Positions 16,047 to 23,393 of a stretch of DNA of 26,229 nt are shown in pieces; the first letter of the stretch is position 1; each line of letters starts with the position of its first letter. The DNA lies in contig CAKQDS010000025.1 in the NCBI GenBank assembly GCA_934229535.1, positions 1-26,229 of the forward strand, given 5' to 3'. The position numbers and the translations under genes were made by a program. Source of the stretch: an uncultured Anaeroplasmataceae bacterium (lineage in GTDB: Bacteria; Bacillota_I; Bacilli_A; Acholeplasmatales; Anaeroplasmataceae). The notes under the pieces were generated by a model that had not been told where the DNA came from, made no database searches, and saw nothing but the letters and a program-made list of their open reading frames with translations.

Positions 16047-16072
16047 AAAAAAAGAACGATTTTTTTTCGTTC
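16047..16072 (-). terminator. terminator of the Fic-like gene
   Basis: On the minus strand GAACGA and TCGTTC (16072-16067 and 16059-16054) flank an A-rich loop and are followed by a run of seven T (16053-16047). It starts four bases after the stop codon. A run of T in the loop lies on the plus strand only. Confidence 0.75.
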
Positions 16073-16075
16073 TTC

Positions 16076-17164
16076 TTATTCATCCTCTTTATCATTCATA
16101 ATATATTCAAATAGATCCATTTGTCTAGCATTTACTTCAAACCTGTCTGTATGAACCAGCTTTATCCATGTTGCGCTTCTTCCTACACCGTTTGGTCTAA
16201 TTTTATTTTCGTCTCTTAATCGCTTTAAGGTTCTATTAATTGTTGACTCTGATATATAAGGACTTTTATTTCTAATTTCATCCTTTGTAAATGTTTCACC
16301 AAGCTTCATAATTGTATTTTCAACATTATCAGCTTTATTTAAATCTTGATCAAATTGATAATCTCTTACCATTTTTTCAGCCTTATTATATCCATCTAAA
16401 AGCATTTTTATTAATAATGTATGAAGCTGAGTTGTCTGCGAATAGCCTTCATTCCAGTTATATTCAGCAATTATAACAGCCTTTTTAAAGCTTTCTTGAT
16501 TGTTGTAAAGTAATTCAAAGAAGCTTATATATTGAAATAAATTAAATCTTTCACGATACAAAAACGCATATAATAATAGCAAACCAATTATATCATTATC
16601 ACTTTCAAATAAATCCATATTAATAAAATCAATGTAAAAATTAACAATTAAATTGGTTAATTCAACTTTACCGCTATTTAAATTCTTTTCATAAAGATGT
16701 AAAAGTTCATCTAAATATTGTCTTTTAGAAACCTTTTTTCTTTCCTGAAGTAGATTGTTTTGTTCAATAACCGTCTCCATTTTAAATTGAACTTTCTTTA
16801 CATTTTTAAACAATGTTTCATTCATTCTATATACCTCATTAGAATTAAGAATGAAATCTTCAGGATCCTCATGAAGAATGGTAAAAACATTTTTAGCATT
16901 TGCTAAAATTCTTTCATCATTGTTTTTAGGAGTTACATTTTTTCTTAATATTAGTCTTGTTCTACTCTCTGTTAAATTCAAATTTAAATATTTAGAAAAA
17001 TAAAATGCCTCACGTTCTATGACATCTTTTGTTACATGATCTATATCATGCTTCATGACATCCTCATAAAAGAAATCTTTTCCTTTAAATTGATATAATT
17101 TCATTAATTCAATAACTGTTTCATTATTCAATGTTAAACGACTAAGATTACCTAAACTATACAT
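16076..17164 (-). CDS. Fic-fold protein with eroded active site and C-terminal winged helix (putative regulator)
   Basis: I read this 362-residue protein as a Fic-family member. The N-terminal part (about 50-95: REAFYFSKYLN...VTPKNNDERI) lines up with the region that in active Fic proteins reads YYSSKIEG...KPK..E.MI. Residues 177-250 follow the Fic core: YIDFINMDLFESDNDIIG, then LLLLYAFL, then QYISFFELLY and a W-x-E-G. The catalytic HPFxDGNGRxxR is replaced by DLFESDNDIIG (184-194): the His, the GN and both Arg are gone. The inhibitory (S/T)xxxEG is also lost (FSKYLN, 56-61). Residues 288-336 form a winged helix (FTKDEI...SESTINRTLKRLRDENKI...GRSATWIKL), as in many Fic-wHTH proteins. AMPylation is therefore unlikely; a DNA-binding or scaffold role is inference. 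The ribosome site GAGGTGAG precedes the ATG. It is monocistronic, with its own promoter and terminator, next to dif. Confidence 0.62.
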   Translation of the reverse strand: MYSLGNLSRLTLNNETVIELMKLYQFKGKDFFYEDVMKHDIDHVTKDVIEREAFYFSKYLNLNLTESRTRLILRKNVTPKNNDERILANAKNVFTILHEDPEDFILNSNEVYRMNETLFKNVKKVQFKMETVIEQNNLLQERKKVSKRQYLDELLHLYEKNLNSGKVELTNLIVNFYIDFINMDLFESDNDIIGLLLLYAFLYRERFNLFQYISFFELLYNNQESFKKAVIIAEYNWNEGYSQTTQLHTLLIKMLLDGYNKAEKMVRDYQFDQDLNKADNVENTIMKLGETFTKDEIRNKSPYISESTINRTLKRLRDENKIRPNGVGRSATWIKLVHTDRFEVNARQMDLFEYIMNDKEDE

Positions 17165-17200
17165 TTTCTCACCTCATTTTATTAAAATTACGATAATAAT

Positions 17201-17229
17201 ATTATACTATTTATTAGCATAAATAACAA
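17201..17229 (-). promoter_or_regulatory. promoter of the Fic-like gene
   Basis: On the minus strand TTGTTA (17229-17224), 17 bp, then the perfect -10 TATAAT (17206-17201). The start codon is 37 bp further on, after the GAGGTGAG ribosome site. Confidence 0.65.
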
Positions 17230-17623
17230 TATAAACTATATCATTTTTCAAAAATGATTATATTTATAAAAAACAAATATTTTTGATAAGTGTCAATAAT
17301 TATATTTTTATGTTTACAATGATTTTAAATTAATGATTAATCATATTCATTTTCATAATTTAGAGATAATTAAATTTGTTTATTTTAAACAATGTTAATA
17401 AAAAAATCGTCATCATTTAGTTTTGCCTATAAATATCCTAATTTACTTATAATAAAATTATGTACCAGTTCTTTAATGTAAACATTTGTTTTTAAAAATC
17501 AATTTATTTGAAATCGCAAATCATTCTTATATCAAAGATTTATTTAATTTTTGACTAGATAATTTATTAAATTCAATTATTTTAGCTTTATTTAACACAT
17601 CATATATGAATTTTGACGTAAAA

Positions 17624-17715
17624 TAAAGGCCTTTAAATGCATTTAATTTATTTATCTGATTGATTAATCAATTATATGTAAAAATCGATTTATGACCATT
17701 TAAAATCGATTTTAA
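17624..17715. repeat. ladder of five perfect palindromes
   Basis: TAAAGGCCTTTA (17624-17635), TTAAATGCATTTAA (17633-17646), ATTGATTAATCAAT (17659-17672), AAATCGATTT (17682-17691) and TTAAAATCGATTTTAA (17700-17715). Centres fall at 17629.5, 17639.5, 17665.5, 17686.5 and 17707.5; the last three are exactly 21 bp apart, two helical turns. With no loops they would not make good RNA hairpins, so a DNA-level role is more likely than an RNA one. Confidence 0.55.
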
Positions 17716-17737
17716 GGCTTTCACTTCAAAAATAAAT

Positions 17738-17763
17738 AAAAAAATGCAGATTTTTCTGCATTT
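17738..17763 (-). terminator. terminator of the nucleoside kinase gene
   Basis: On the minus strand AAATGCAGA (17763-17755), a 4-nt loop and TCTGCATTT (17750-17742) run into a T-rich tail. It starts five bases after the stop codon. Confidence 0.85.
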
Positions 17764-17768
17764 CTTAT

Positions 17769-19412
17769 TTATTCATTAGCATCGTAAAACATACTTCCAC
17801 CAATAAATTCTCTTAAAATTGAATTACAAGGAATCCATTTATCATCAATGTCATGGAAATACTTCATAAATTTAATCAACCTATTAGCAGTAATAAAATA
17901 TTCACTATCTGGTTTGATTTCTTCTAATAATGGTATTAAATATTTTTTAAATACGCATAGCTCATAGCTTAATTCAGAATTAAACACATAATTAGCATTT
18001 TCTTGATAAGGATAAATCCATTTAAATTCTCCTCTTCTTACACTAGGCCAAATAGCTATAGTTTTAGCTGCATTGTAATTTCTAAATTGATGGTCTCTTA
18101 CAATTCTTCTGATTAATCTAATATCTGATAAAGAAATTGGATTATGATCATCAATATGTAATTGAGCCTGAGGTGAAATATAGATCTTAAACTTCTTATG
18201 TAAAGGAATTGATGGTGTAAGAGAATCGTTTAAAGCATGAATTCCTTCAATCATTATTGGCTGATTCTCCATAAGTTTAACTACTGGACCATGTTCTCTT
18301 GTAGCAGTTTCAAAGTTAAATATTGGTAATTCAACCTCTTCACCATTAATTAAATCATTTATATTTTTATCAAACAATTTAATATCTAAAGCATTAATAT
18401 GTTCCAAATCAGGCTCGCCATTTTCATCCTTAGGAGCTTTACTTATACCTAAATAATAGTTATCAATGCTTATCATAAGTGGAGTAATTCCCCTACTCAT
18501 CAGTTCGATTCTCAAACGATTTGTGAATGTTGTTTTCCCGCTTGATGATGGACCAGCAATAGCTATTAATCGAATATCATCAATATTCTCCTTAATCTTC
18601 ATGCCCAATTCCGCAAGCATATTATTATGCTTTGTTTCACATAAATTAATTAACTCAACAGCCTTTTTGGCCTCAATAATCTCATTCATTTGCGGTATTG
18701 AGGAGCATTTAGATATATTGCCCCAAATATTTGCTCCCTTTAAAGCCAGACTAAATGTTGGAGCATCCTCGAATGGTGGAATGATTCCCCCACATTCACT
18801 TCTTGGATATTGAATAATAAATCCTGGAGAATATAGTCTTAAAATATAGCTTGTTAAATATCTGGTTGATGGTAACATATAGCCAAACATATAGTTGGCA
18901 TATTCTTCACATGTATATAAGTGAACTGTGTCCTCTTTACGATATTTTAATATCTTCTCCTTATCATAATATCTTTGTTCTTTAAAATAGTTTCTTGCAA
19001 AATCTTTAGTAACAGTTGAACGCTTTATTGGATAATCAGCTTTAATTATACTTTGAAGTTCCTCTTCGATTTCCTTTAAATGTTCAGCCTTAAAGGCACC
19101 CTTTAGGCCCGAAACTGACGCAAATATTGATCTAGAAATACTATAATTAAATATTACCTTGGCATTTTTAAATCTACGCTTAATTGCCATAACAATTGCG
19201 TATCTAAGTGTAGATTGATAAATATTCATTGCTTCACGATTTGTTATATCTAAAAATTCAATAACAGCATCCTCTGAAACTATATAATCTAATTCTCTTA
19301 TACGATTATTAACCTTTGCAGCTAAATATTTTGTATTATTTTCATCAAGCAGACTGCTCAATTTGATAGGGTTTAAATATTCTACTGTTTTATTAAAATA
19401 AGTTATTTTCAT
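17769..19412 (-). CDS. Nucleoside kinase: TGS/ThrRS-like N-terminus fused to a uridine-kinase domain
   Basis: A 547-residue fusion known in Firmicutes and often annotated nucleoside (uridine) kinase. Residues 1-60 resemble a TGS-type domain. About 60-230 resembles the second additional domain of threonyl-tRNA synthetase. From residue 280 there is a P-loop kinase: Walker A GPSSSGKTT (287-295), SIDNYY (315-320) and IEGIHAL (388-394). The kinase part phosphorylates uridine, cytidine or a related molecule with ATP or GTP; the job of the ThrRS-like part is unknown. I chose the ATG at 19412 because AAAGGAAAG (19430-19422) lies 9 nt before it; an in-frame ATG at 19436 has no ribosome site. It stands alone with its own promoter and terminator. 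It could work with deoB in nucleoside salvage, which is inference. Confidence 0.88.
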   Translation of the reverse strand: MKITYFNKTVEYLNPIKLSSLLDENNTKYLAAKVNNRIRELDYIVSEDAVIEFLDITNREAMNIYQSTLRYAIVMAIKRRFKNAKVIFNYSISRSIFASVSGLKGAFKAEHLKEIEEELQSIIKADYPIKRSTVTKDFARNYFKEQRYYDKEKILKYRKEDTVHLYTCEEYANYMFGYMLPSTRYLTSYILRLYSPGFIIQYPRSECGGIIPPFEDAPTFSLALKGANIWGNISKCSSIPQMNEIIEAKKAVELINLCETKHNNMLAELGMKIKENIDDIRLIAIAGPSSSGKTTFTNRLRIELMSRGITPLMISIDNYYLGISKAPKDENGEPDLEHINALDIKLFDKNINDLINGEEVELPIFNFETATREHGPVVKLMENQPIMIEGIHALNDSLTPSIPLHKKFKIYISPQAQLHIDDHNPISLSDIRLIRRIVRDHQFRNYNAAKTIAIWPSVRRGEFKWIYPYQENANYVFNSELSYELCVFKKYLIPLLEEIKPDSEYFITANRLIKFMKYFHDIDDKWIPCNSILREFIGGSMFYDANE

Positions 19413-19469
19413 TTTATAACACTTTCCTTTCACCATATGTATTAAATTAGATAATCATTAGGTCTATAC

Positions 19470-19498
19470 ATTATAACATCATTTTCACTTTTATTCAA
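19470..19498 (-). promoter_or_regulatory. promoter of the nucleoside kinase gene
   Basis: On the minus strand TTGAAT (19498-19493), 17 bp, then the perfect -10 TATAAT (19475-19470). The leader to the chosen start is about 50 nt. Confidence 0.65.
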
Positions 19499-19511
19499 TA
19501 CTTATATTGAA
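19494..19511. promoter_or_regulatory. inverted repeat over the -35 box, possible operator
   Basis: TTCAATA (19494-19500), CTTA, TATTGAA (19505-19511) is a perfect 7-bp inverted repeat covering the -35 hexamer of the nucleoside kinase promoter. A repressor could bind here; no regulator is identified. Confidence 0.35.
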
Positions 19512-19876
19512 AACGCTTTTATTTTTTTGACAATGTATCTAATATGATTAATTGTATAAACTGGTTATTAAATACATTTTCTTAATTCATTAGTACTTAA
19601 TTACTAGTATTTAATACTATATATGTCTCGAATTATTTTTAGGCATTTTTTATATTTTTAAAGCAATTAGTAGTTTTAAATACTATAAATTATTTTATAT
19701 CCGTATTTACTATTGATTTAATTAATTATTTTATATAGTTTTTCATACTATTTATGATTTGAAATTTTTCTTAAGCTTAGAAAACAAGCAATAAACTAGT
19801 AATTATATTGACAAATCGAGTCAAATACTTCCCTATAAAATGTTTTCTCGATTGCTGTAAATAAATTCAATGTGTA

Positions 19877-19912
19877 TTTAGTTAATTATAACAAATAGCA
19901 TAATTAACTAAA
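19877..19912. repeat. 13-bp perfect inverted repeat
   Basis: TTTAGTTAATTAT (19877-19889) and ATAATTAACTAAA (19900-19912) pair perfectly around a 10-nt loop. It lies just beyond the parE operon terminator and has no T-run of its own. Possible remnant terminator or part of a small RNA. Confidence 0.45.
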
Positions 19913-19934
19913 ATAATTAAAATAGTTCGAAAGA

Positions 19935-19969
19935 AAAAGCAATCTAGTTATTATCACTAGATTGCTTTT
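19935..19969 (-). terminator. terminator of the parE-parC operon (works in both directions)
   Basis: AAAAGCAATCTAGT (19935-19948) pairs perfectly with ACTAGATTGCTTTT (19956-19969) around a 7-nt loop; T-rich tails exist on both strands. It begins four bases after the stop codon of the last minus-strand gene. The stem shares GCAATCTAG/CTAGATTGC with the terminator at 13999-14037. Confidence 0.88.
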
Positions 19970-19973
19970 GAAA

Positions 19974-20603
19974 TTATTTTTCATCAGTAAAGTTAACATC
20001 AGGAAAATCGTCAATTGAATTATTAGAATCAATTATATTGATATCTTGATTTTTTGTTTCATCAGCATTTACAATAGCCTTTGATTTGTCTAATATATCA
20101 TTATAAATTCTTCCAAACGTTTTAAACCAAGCAAACTTAACTAGACGATTACCTCGTCTTTTTTGTTTTACTGAATTAAAGCTTATATATTTGTTTCTTT
20201 CAATTTTAGCTACAATTTTACCTAATATTTGAGTTTTATCAATGATTAATGTATATTTTCTTTCATGATCTCCAAGCAGTAATATACCATTTTTAACAAA
20301 TTTTATAACACGTTTAATTGTATAACCATTCGGAGTCGTAATTAAAACAATATCGCCACGTTTAATATTTTGATGACGGATAAGCTGAAGCATTGATTTA
20401 CCTTTTTTTATAGTAGGTCTCATTTCATTATTAAAGGCACTAAATTCACTTACCTCGCCTTTTTCAATTCGTTTAATGATAGTATCTACTTTTTCAGCAA
20501 ATTGCTCATAAGGTGTAGCTTTTCTTTGGTCTTTTGTTTCTTCCTTTTGCTCGTCCTTTTCTTCATCTTCAATTAAATATTCTTCAAATTCATTTTCAGG
20601 CAT
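19974..20603 (-). CDS. Signal-peptidase/S24-like domain protein lacking the catalytic Ser
   Basis: A 209-residue protein with a very acidic N-terminus (1-30). A central domain (about 50-145) follows the S24/S26 pattern: FNNEMRPTIKKG (57-68), RGDIVLI (82-88), YTIKRVI (94-100), LLLGDH (108-113), QILGKIV (125-131). Active enzymes have Ser in the SMxP motif; here it is Glu60. The general-base Lys position (KRVI, Lys97) is kept. No transmembrane segment or signal peptide is visible, unlike true signal peptidases, and there is no helix-turn-helix as in LexA. A basic stretch (146-160) is followed by an acidic tail. It is the third gene of parE-parC, 23 bp after parC, with ribosome site AAGGAGGG. The fold call is from motif order; loss of peptidase activity is inferred and the role is unknown. 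Confidence 0.55.
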   Translation of the reverse strand: MPENEFEEYLIEDEEKDEQKEETKDQRKATPYEQFAEKVDTIIKRIEKGEVSEFSAFNNEMRPTIKKGKSMLQLIRHQNIKRGDIVLITTPNGYTIKRVIKFVKNGILLLGDHERKYTLIIDKTQILGKIVAKIERNKYISFNSVKQKRRGNRLVKFAWFKTFGRIYNDILDKSKAIVNADETKNQDINIIDSNNSIDDFPDVNFTDEK

Positions 20604-20626
20604 AAACCCTCCTTAAGCATTACATG

Positions 20627-23392
20627 CTATTCGTCAAATAGATTTTTTTTAGTAGGCTTAAATTCTTTTTTTTCATTTTCTTCTTCATCAATAGGCATTT
20701 TTGCTTGCTTTTTCTTAATTATTATTGAAGAAGGACTTTCTTTTATTACAGAAGCATCTGTTTCCGTAATAATTGTTTTATCATTTTCTTTATCTTTATT
20801 TCCTAATATGGCGTCAAGTTCACTTAAAAGATCCTTTTTAGGCTTTGTTGGAGCAACTAATGGTGTATCATCCTCAATGCCCATTGTAAATAAATCTTCT
20901 CTTGGAGCTTCATATAAGTAATCTCCTGAAACAATTTCTTCATTTGAAGCTTTATCGACATATAATCCTACTGGCTTTCCAAGTTCTTCCTTCATTATAC
21001 ATTTTCCGGCATCAGAAACATTGTATTTTAATTGATATGCATTAATTTCATCATTTCCATTTGTATAAATTAGATGGACATTAACATCTTCCTTATATTG
21101 ATTTGCCGTTAAATTTGAAGCACCAACTGCGTAATGTGGATTTGCCTTAATCATTTTAATTAAAGTATTTCCACTTCTACTGCGTTTTGTTAATGGAACA
21201 TCACAAACCTTCATTCTCTTCAAATTGCCTCTACTTGTAAAAATCAGTAAATCCTCATTTTTATTAGTAAAAAATGCTTTTACAAGTTCATCGTCAGGCT
21301 TTAAATTAATTGATTTAACGCCACCTGCTTGTGTACCATATAATGATATTTCACTTGCTCTAAAGCGTAATCCCTCACAATTTTTAGAAATTGCAAATAT
21401 CTCTAAAGGGTTATTTGTAATATCAACACTTACTAACTCCTCGTCCATTGATAATTTCATAGCTCTAATCGTTTTATTGTAGCGTGAAACATCAAGAAGT
21501 GAAAGCTGTGTTTGCTTCATCATTCCCTTATTTGTTGCAAATAAAACATTAGATAACGGATCAAACTTATCAATAGCAAACACTTGAACTATTTTTTCCT
21601 TTGGTGCTAGCGGTGCATAAGATCCAACAAAGCTACCAATATCCTTCATTTTACATTCTGTAATTTTATATACAGGCAAATAAATATAATTACCTAGATT
21701 AGTAAAAATTAGCATTGTATCAAGAGTAGAAACCTCATTTAAGAAAATAACTGCATCGTTTTCCTTTAATTGATTTTGCTTACTTGCGTTAAATGCTTTA
21801 ATAGAACAACGCTTTATATAACCCTCCTTAGAAATACAAACCATTGTTTGCTCTTTAGATATTAGGTCCGTTTCGTCAATCTTTAAATCCTCTACTTCAT
21901 CCTCAACAACACTCTTTCTAGGAGTCACTATTGCCTTATTTATATCCTTTAATTCAGATTTTATTACCTTTAATAATTCTTTTTCATTTTCTAGTATTAA
22001 ATTATAACGTTTAATATTTTCATTAAGCATTGCTTGCTCATCTAATAAAGCCTGAACATCGGTTGATGATAGTCGATATAGCTGCATTGTTACAATAGCC
22101 TCAGCTTGAGTTGGGGTAAAGCCAAATTTATTAACTAAATTCTCTTTTGAATCAGCCTTATTTTTACTAGCTCTAATTGTTTTTATTACCTCATCAAGAA
22201 TGCTTACCATTTTGATTAGACCTTCAACAATATGAAGTCTTTTCTTGGCTTTATCAAGCTCAAAATTAGTTCTATTAGTAATAACTTCCTTTTGATGATT
22301 AATGTATGCATCTAGAATTGGTAAAACGCCAAGTCTTTTAGGAAGCATATCACAAATTGAAACCATATTATAGGTGTATTTTATCTGTAAATCAGTATTT
22401 TTAAAAATATAGGTTAAAATTGCTAAAGCATTTGCACCCTTTTTAAGATCAATAGCTATTCTTAGGCCTTCTCTATCAGATTCATCTCTAACATCTAAAA
22501 CATCAGGAAGCTTATTATCAATTTTTAATTGGGCAATTTTTTCAACAGTTTTAGCCTTTTCAATACCAAACGGAACTTCTGTTATAACAATTCTTTCCTG
22601 GTCAGTACCCATCTGTTCAATTGCATATTTACTTCTTACAACTACACTTCCAGCACCAGTTAAAAATGCTTCTCTTATTCCGTCAATTCCTTGAACAATT
22701 CCACCTGTTGGAAAATCTGGACCTTTAACAATTTTTAATAAGTCATCAATTGTCATATTAGGATGATCAATTTTATAAATTGTGGCCTCAACTATTTCAT
22801 TTAAATTATGAGGTGGAATGTTTGTTGAATATCCTGATGAAATACCAAATGAACCATTTACAAGCAAATTAGGAAATTTGGCTGGTAAGACAGTAGGTTC
22901 CTGTTCCTCCTCATCAAAGTTTGGAATAAATGGAACTGTATTCTTTTCAATATCCTTCAAAAGATATTCAGCGTTTTTACTCATTCTTGCTTCAGTGTAA
23001 CGCATTGCTGCTGGACCATCACCATCCATACTACCATTATTACCATGCATATCAATTAGAGTTACACCCATTTTCCAAGATTGAGACATATGAACAAGAG
23101 CTTCATAAATTGAACTGTCACCATGAGGATGGTATTTACCCATTACCTCACCAGCAATACGTGCTGATTTTTTATATGGTGCATTAGCAGTAATTCCTAG
23201 TTCATTCATTGCATATAAAATTCTACGTTGAACAGGCTTAAGTCCATCTCTGATATCAGGGATTGCACGCTCCTGAATAATATATTTCGAATATCTTCCA
23301 AAACGATCGCCAATTACATTTTCCAAGCGCTCATGTTGAAATTTTTCATTCAAAAACATATCTAGTTTCTTTTTTATGTCTATACTTGCCAT
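20627..23392 (-). CDS. parC: DNA topoisomerase IV subunit A
   Basis: ParC is the breakage-reunion subunit of topoisomerase IV, which unlinks daughter chromosomes. The catalytic Tyr132 sits in AMRYTEARM. The quinolone-resistance region GKYHPHGDSSIYEALV (85-100) keeps Ser93 and Glu97, the unmutated state. The C-terminal beta-pinwheel is followed by a low-complexity Lys/Glu/Ser tail of roughly 80 residues. At 921 residues it is longer than the about 800 usual in Bacillus and Staphylococcus. I chose the ATG at 23392: it lies one base after the parE stop, and GAGGA within the parE end is 8 nt upstream. An in-frame ATG at 23416 lies inside parE with no well-spaced ribosome site. Pairing with a ParE-type partner distinguishes it from GyrA. 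Confidence 0.95.
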   Translation of the reverse strand: MASIDIKKKLDMFLNEKFQHERLENVIGDRFGRYSKYIIQERAIPDIRDGLKPVQRRILYAMNELGITANAPYKKSARIAGEVMGKYHPHGDSSIYEALVHMSQSWKMGVTLIDMHGNNGSMDGDGPAAMRYTEARMSKNAEYLLKDIEKNTVPFIPNFDEEEQEPTVLPAKFPNLLVNGSFGISSGYSTNIPPHNLNEIVEATIYKIDHPNMTIDDLLKIVKGPDFPTGGIVQGIDGIREAFLTGAGSVVVRSKYAIEQMGTDQERIVITEVPFGIEKAKTVEKIAQLKIDNKLPDVLDVRDESDREGLRIAIDLKKGANALAILTYIFKNTDLQIKYTYNMVSICDMLPKRLGVLPILDAYINHQKEVITNRTNFELDKAKKRLHIVEGLIKMVSILDEVIKTIRASKNKADSKENLVNKFGFTPTQAEAIVTMQLYRLSSTDVQALLDEQAMLNENIKRYNLILENEKELLKVIKSELKDINKAIVTPRKSVVEDEVEDLKIDETDLISKEQTMVCISKEGYIKRCSIKAFNASKQNQLKENDAVIFLNEVSTLDTMLIFTNLGNYIYLPVYKITECKMKDIGSFVGSYAPLAPKEKIVQVFAIDKFDPLSNVLFATNKGMMKQTQLSLLDVSRYNKTIRAMKLSMDEELVSVDITNNPLEIFAISKNCEGLRFRASEISLYGTQAGGVKSINLKPDDELVKAFFTNKNEDLLIFTSRGNLKRMKVCDVPLTKRSRSGNTLIKMIKANPHYAVGASNLTANQYKEDVNVHLIYTNGNDEINAYQLKYNVSDAGKCIMKEELGKPVGLYVDKASNEEIVSGDYLYEAPREDLFTMGIEDDTPLVAPTKPKKDLLSELDAILGNKDKENDKTIITETDASVIKESPSSIIIKKKQAKMPIDEEENEKKEFKPTKKNLFDE

Positions 23393-23393
23393 A

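Larger units (their letters stand above)
13994..16075 (+). other. 2-kb non-coding terminus region between converging gene blocks
   Basis: No convincing gene on either strand: stop codons are dense in all frames and the base composition is far more AT-rich than the genes. It holds the terminator of the left operon, an orphan terminator (14425-14466), hairpin repeats with a CTAGATT core (14198-14228, 15467-15483), a 16-bp palindrome TTTAAAGGCCTTTAAA (14561-14576), an inverted repeat at 15238-15256, the dif site (15744-15771), a weak hairpin (15871-15914) and the terminator of the right block (16047-16072). Confidence 0.8.
17165..17768. other. 604-bp intergenic region with promoter, palindrome cluster and terminator
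   Basis: No gene is seen. The left end holds the promoter of the Fic-like gene (17201-17229), the right end a cluster of perfect palindromes (17624-17715) and the terminator of the nucleoside kinase gene (17738-17763). The middle, about 17230-17620, is AT-rich with nothing I can name. Confidence 0.75.
19413..19973. other. intergenic region with kinase promoter and two large hairpins
   Basis: No gene is seen in about 560 bp. It holds the promoter and inverted repeat of the nucleoside kinase gene (19470-19511), a 13-bp inverted repeat (19877-19912) and the terminator of the parE operon (19935-19969). A TTGACA at 19808-19813 with TATAAA at 19834-19839 on the plus strand has a 20-bp spacer, too long to trust. 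The stretch 19512-19800 shows only AT-rich sequence. Confidence 0.7.

Noticed and set aside
13994..16075. CRISPR array, tRNA genes or an insertion sequence in the gap.
   Set aside because: There are no regularly spaced direct repeats, no tRNA-like GC-rich cloverleaf segments and no transposase-like frames.
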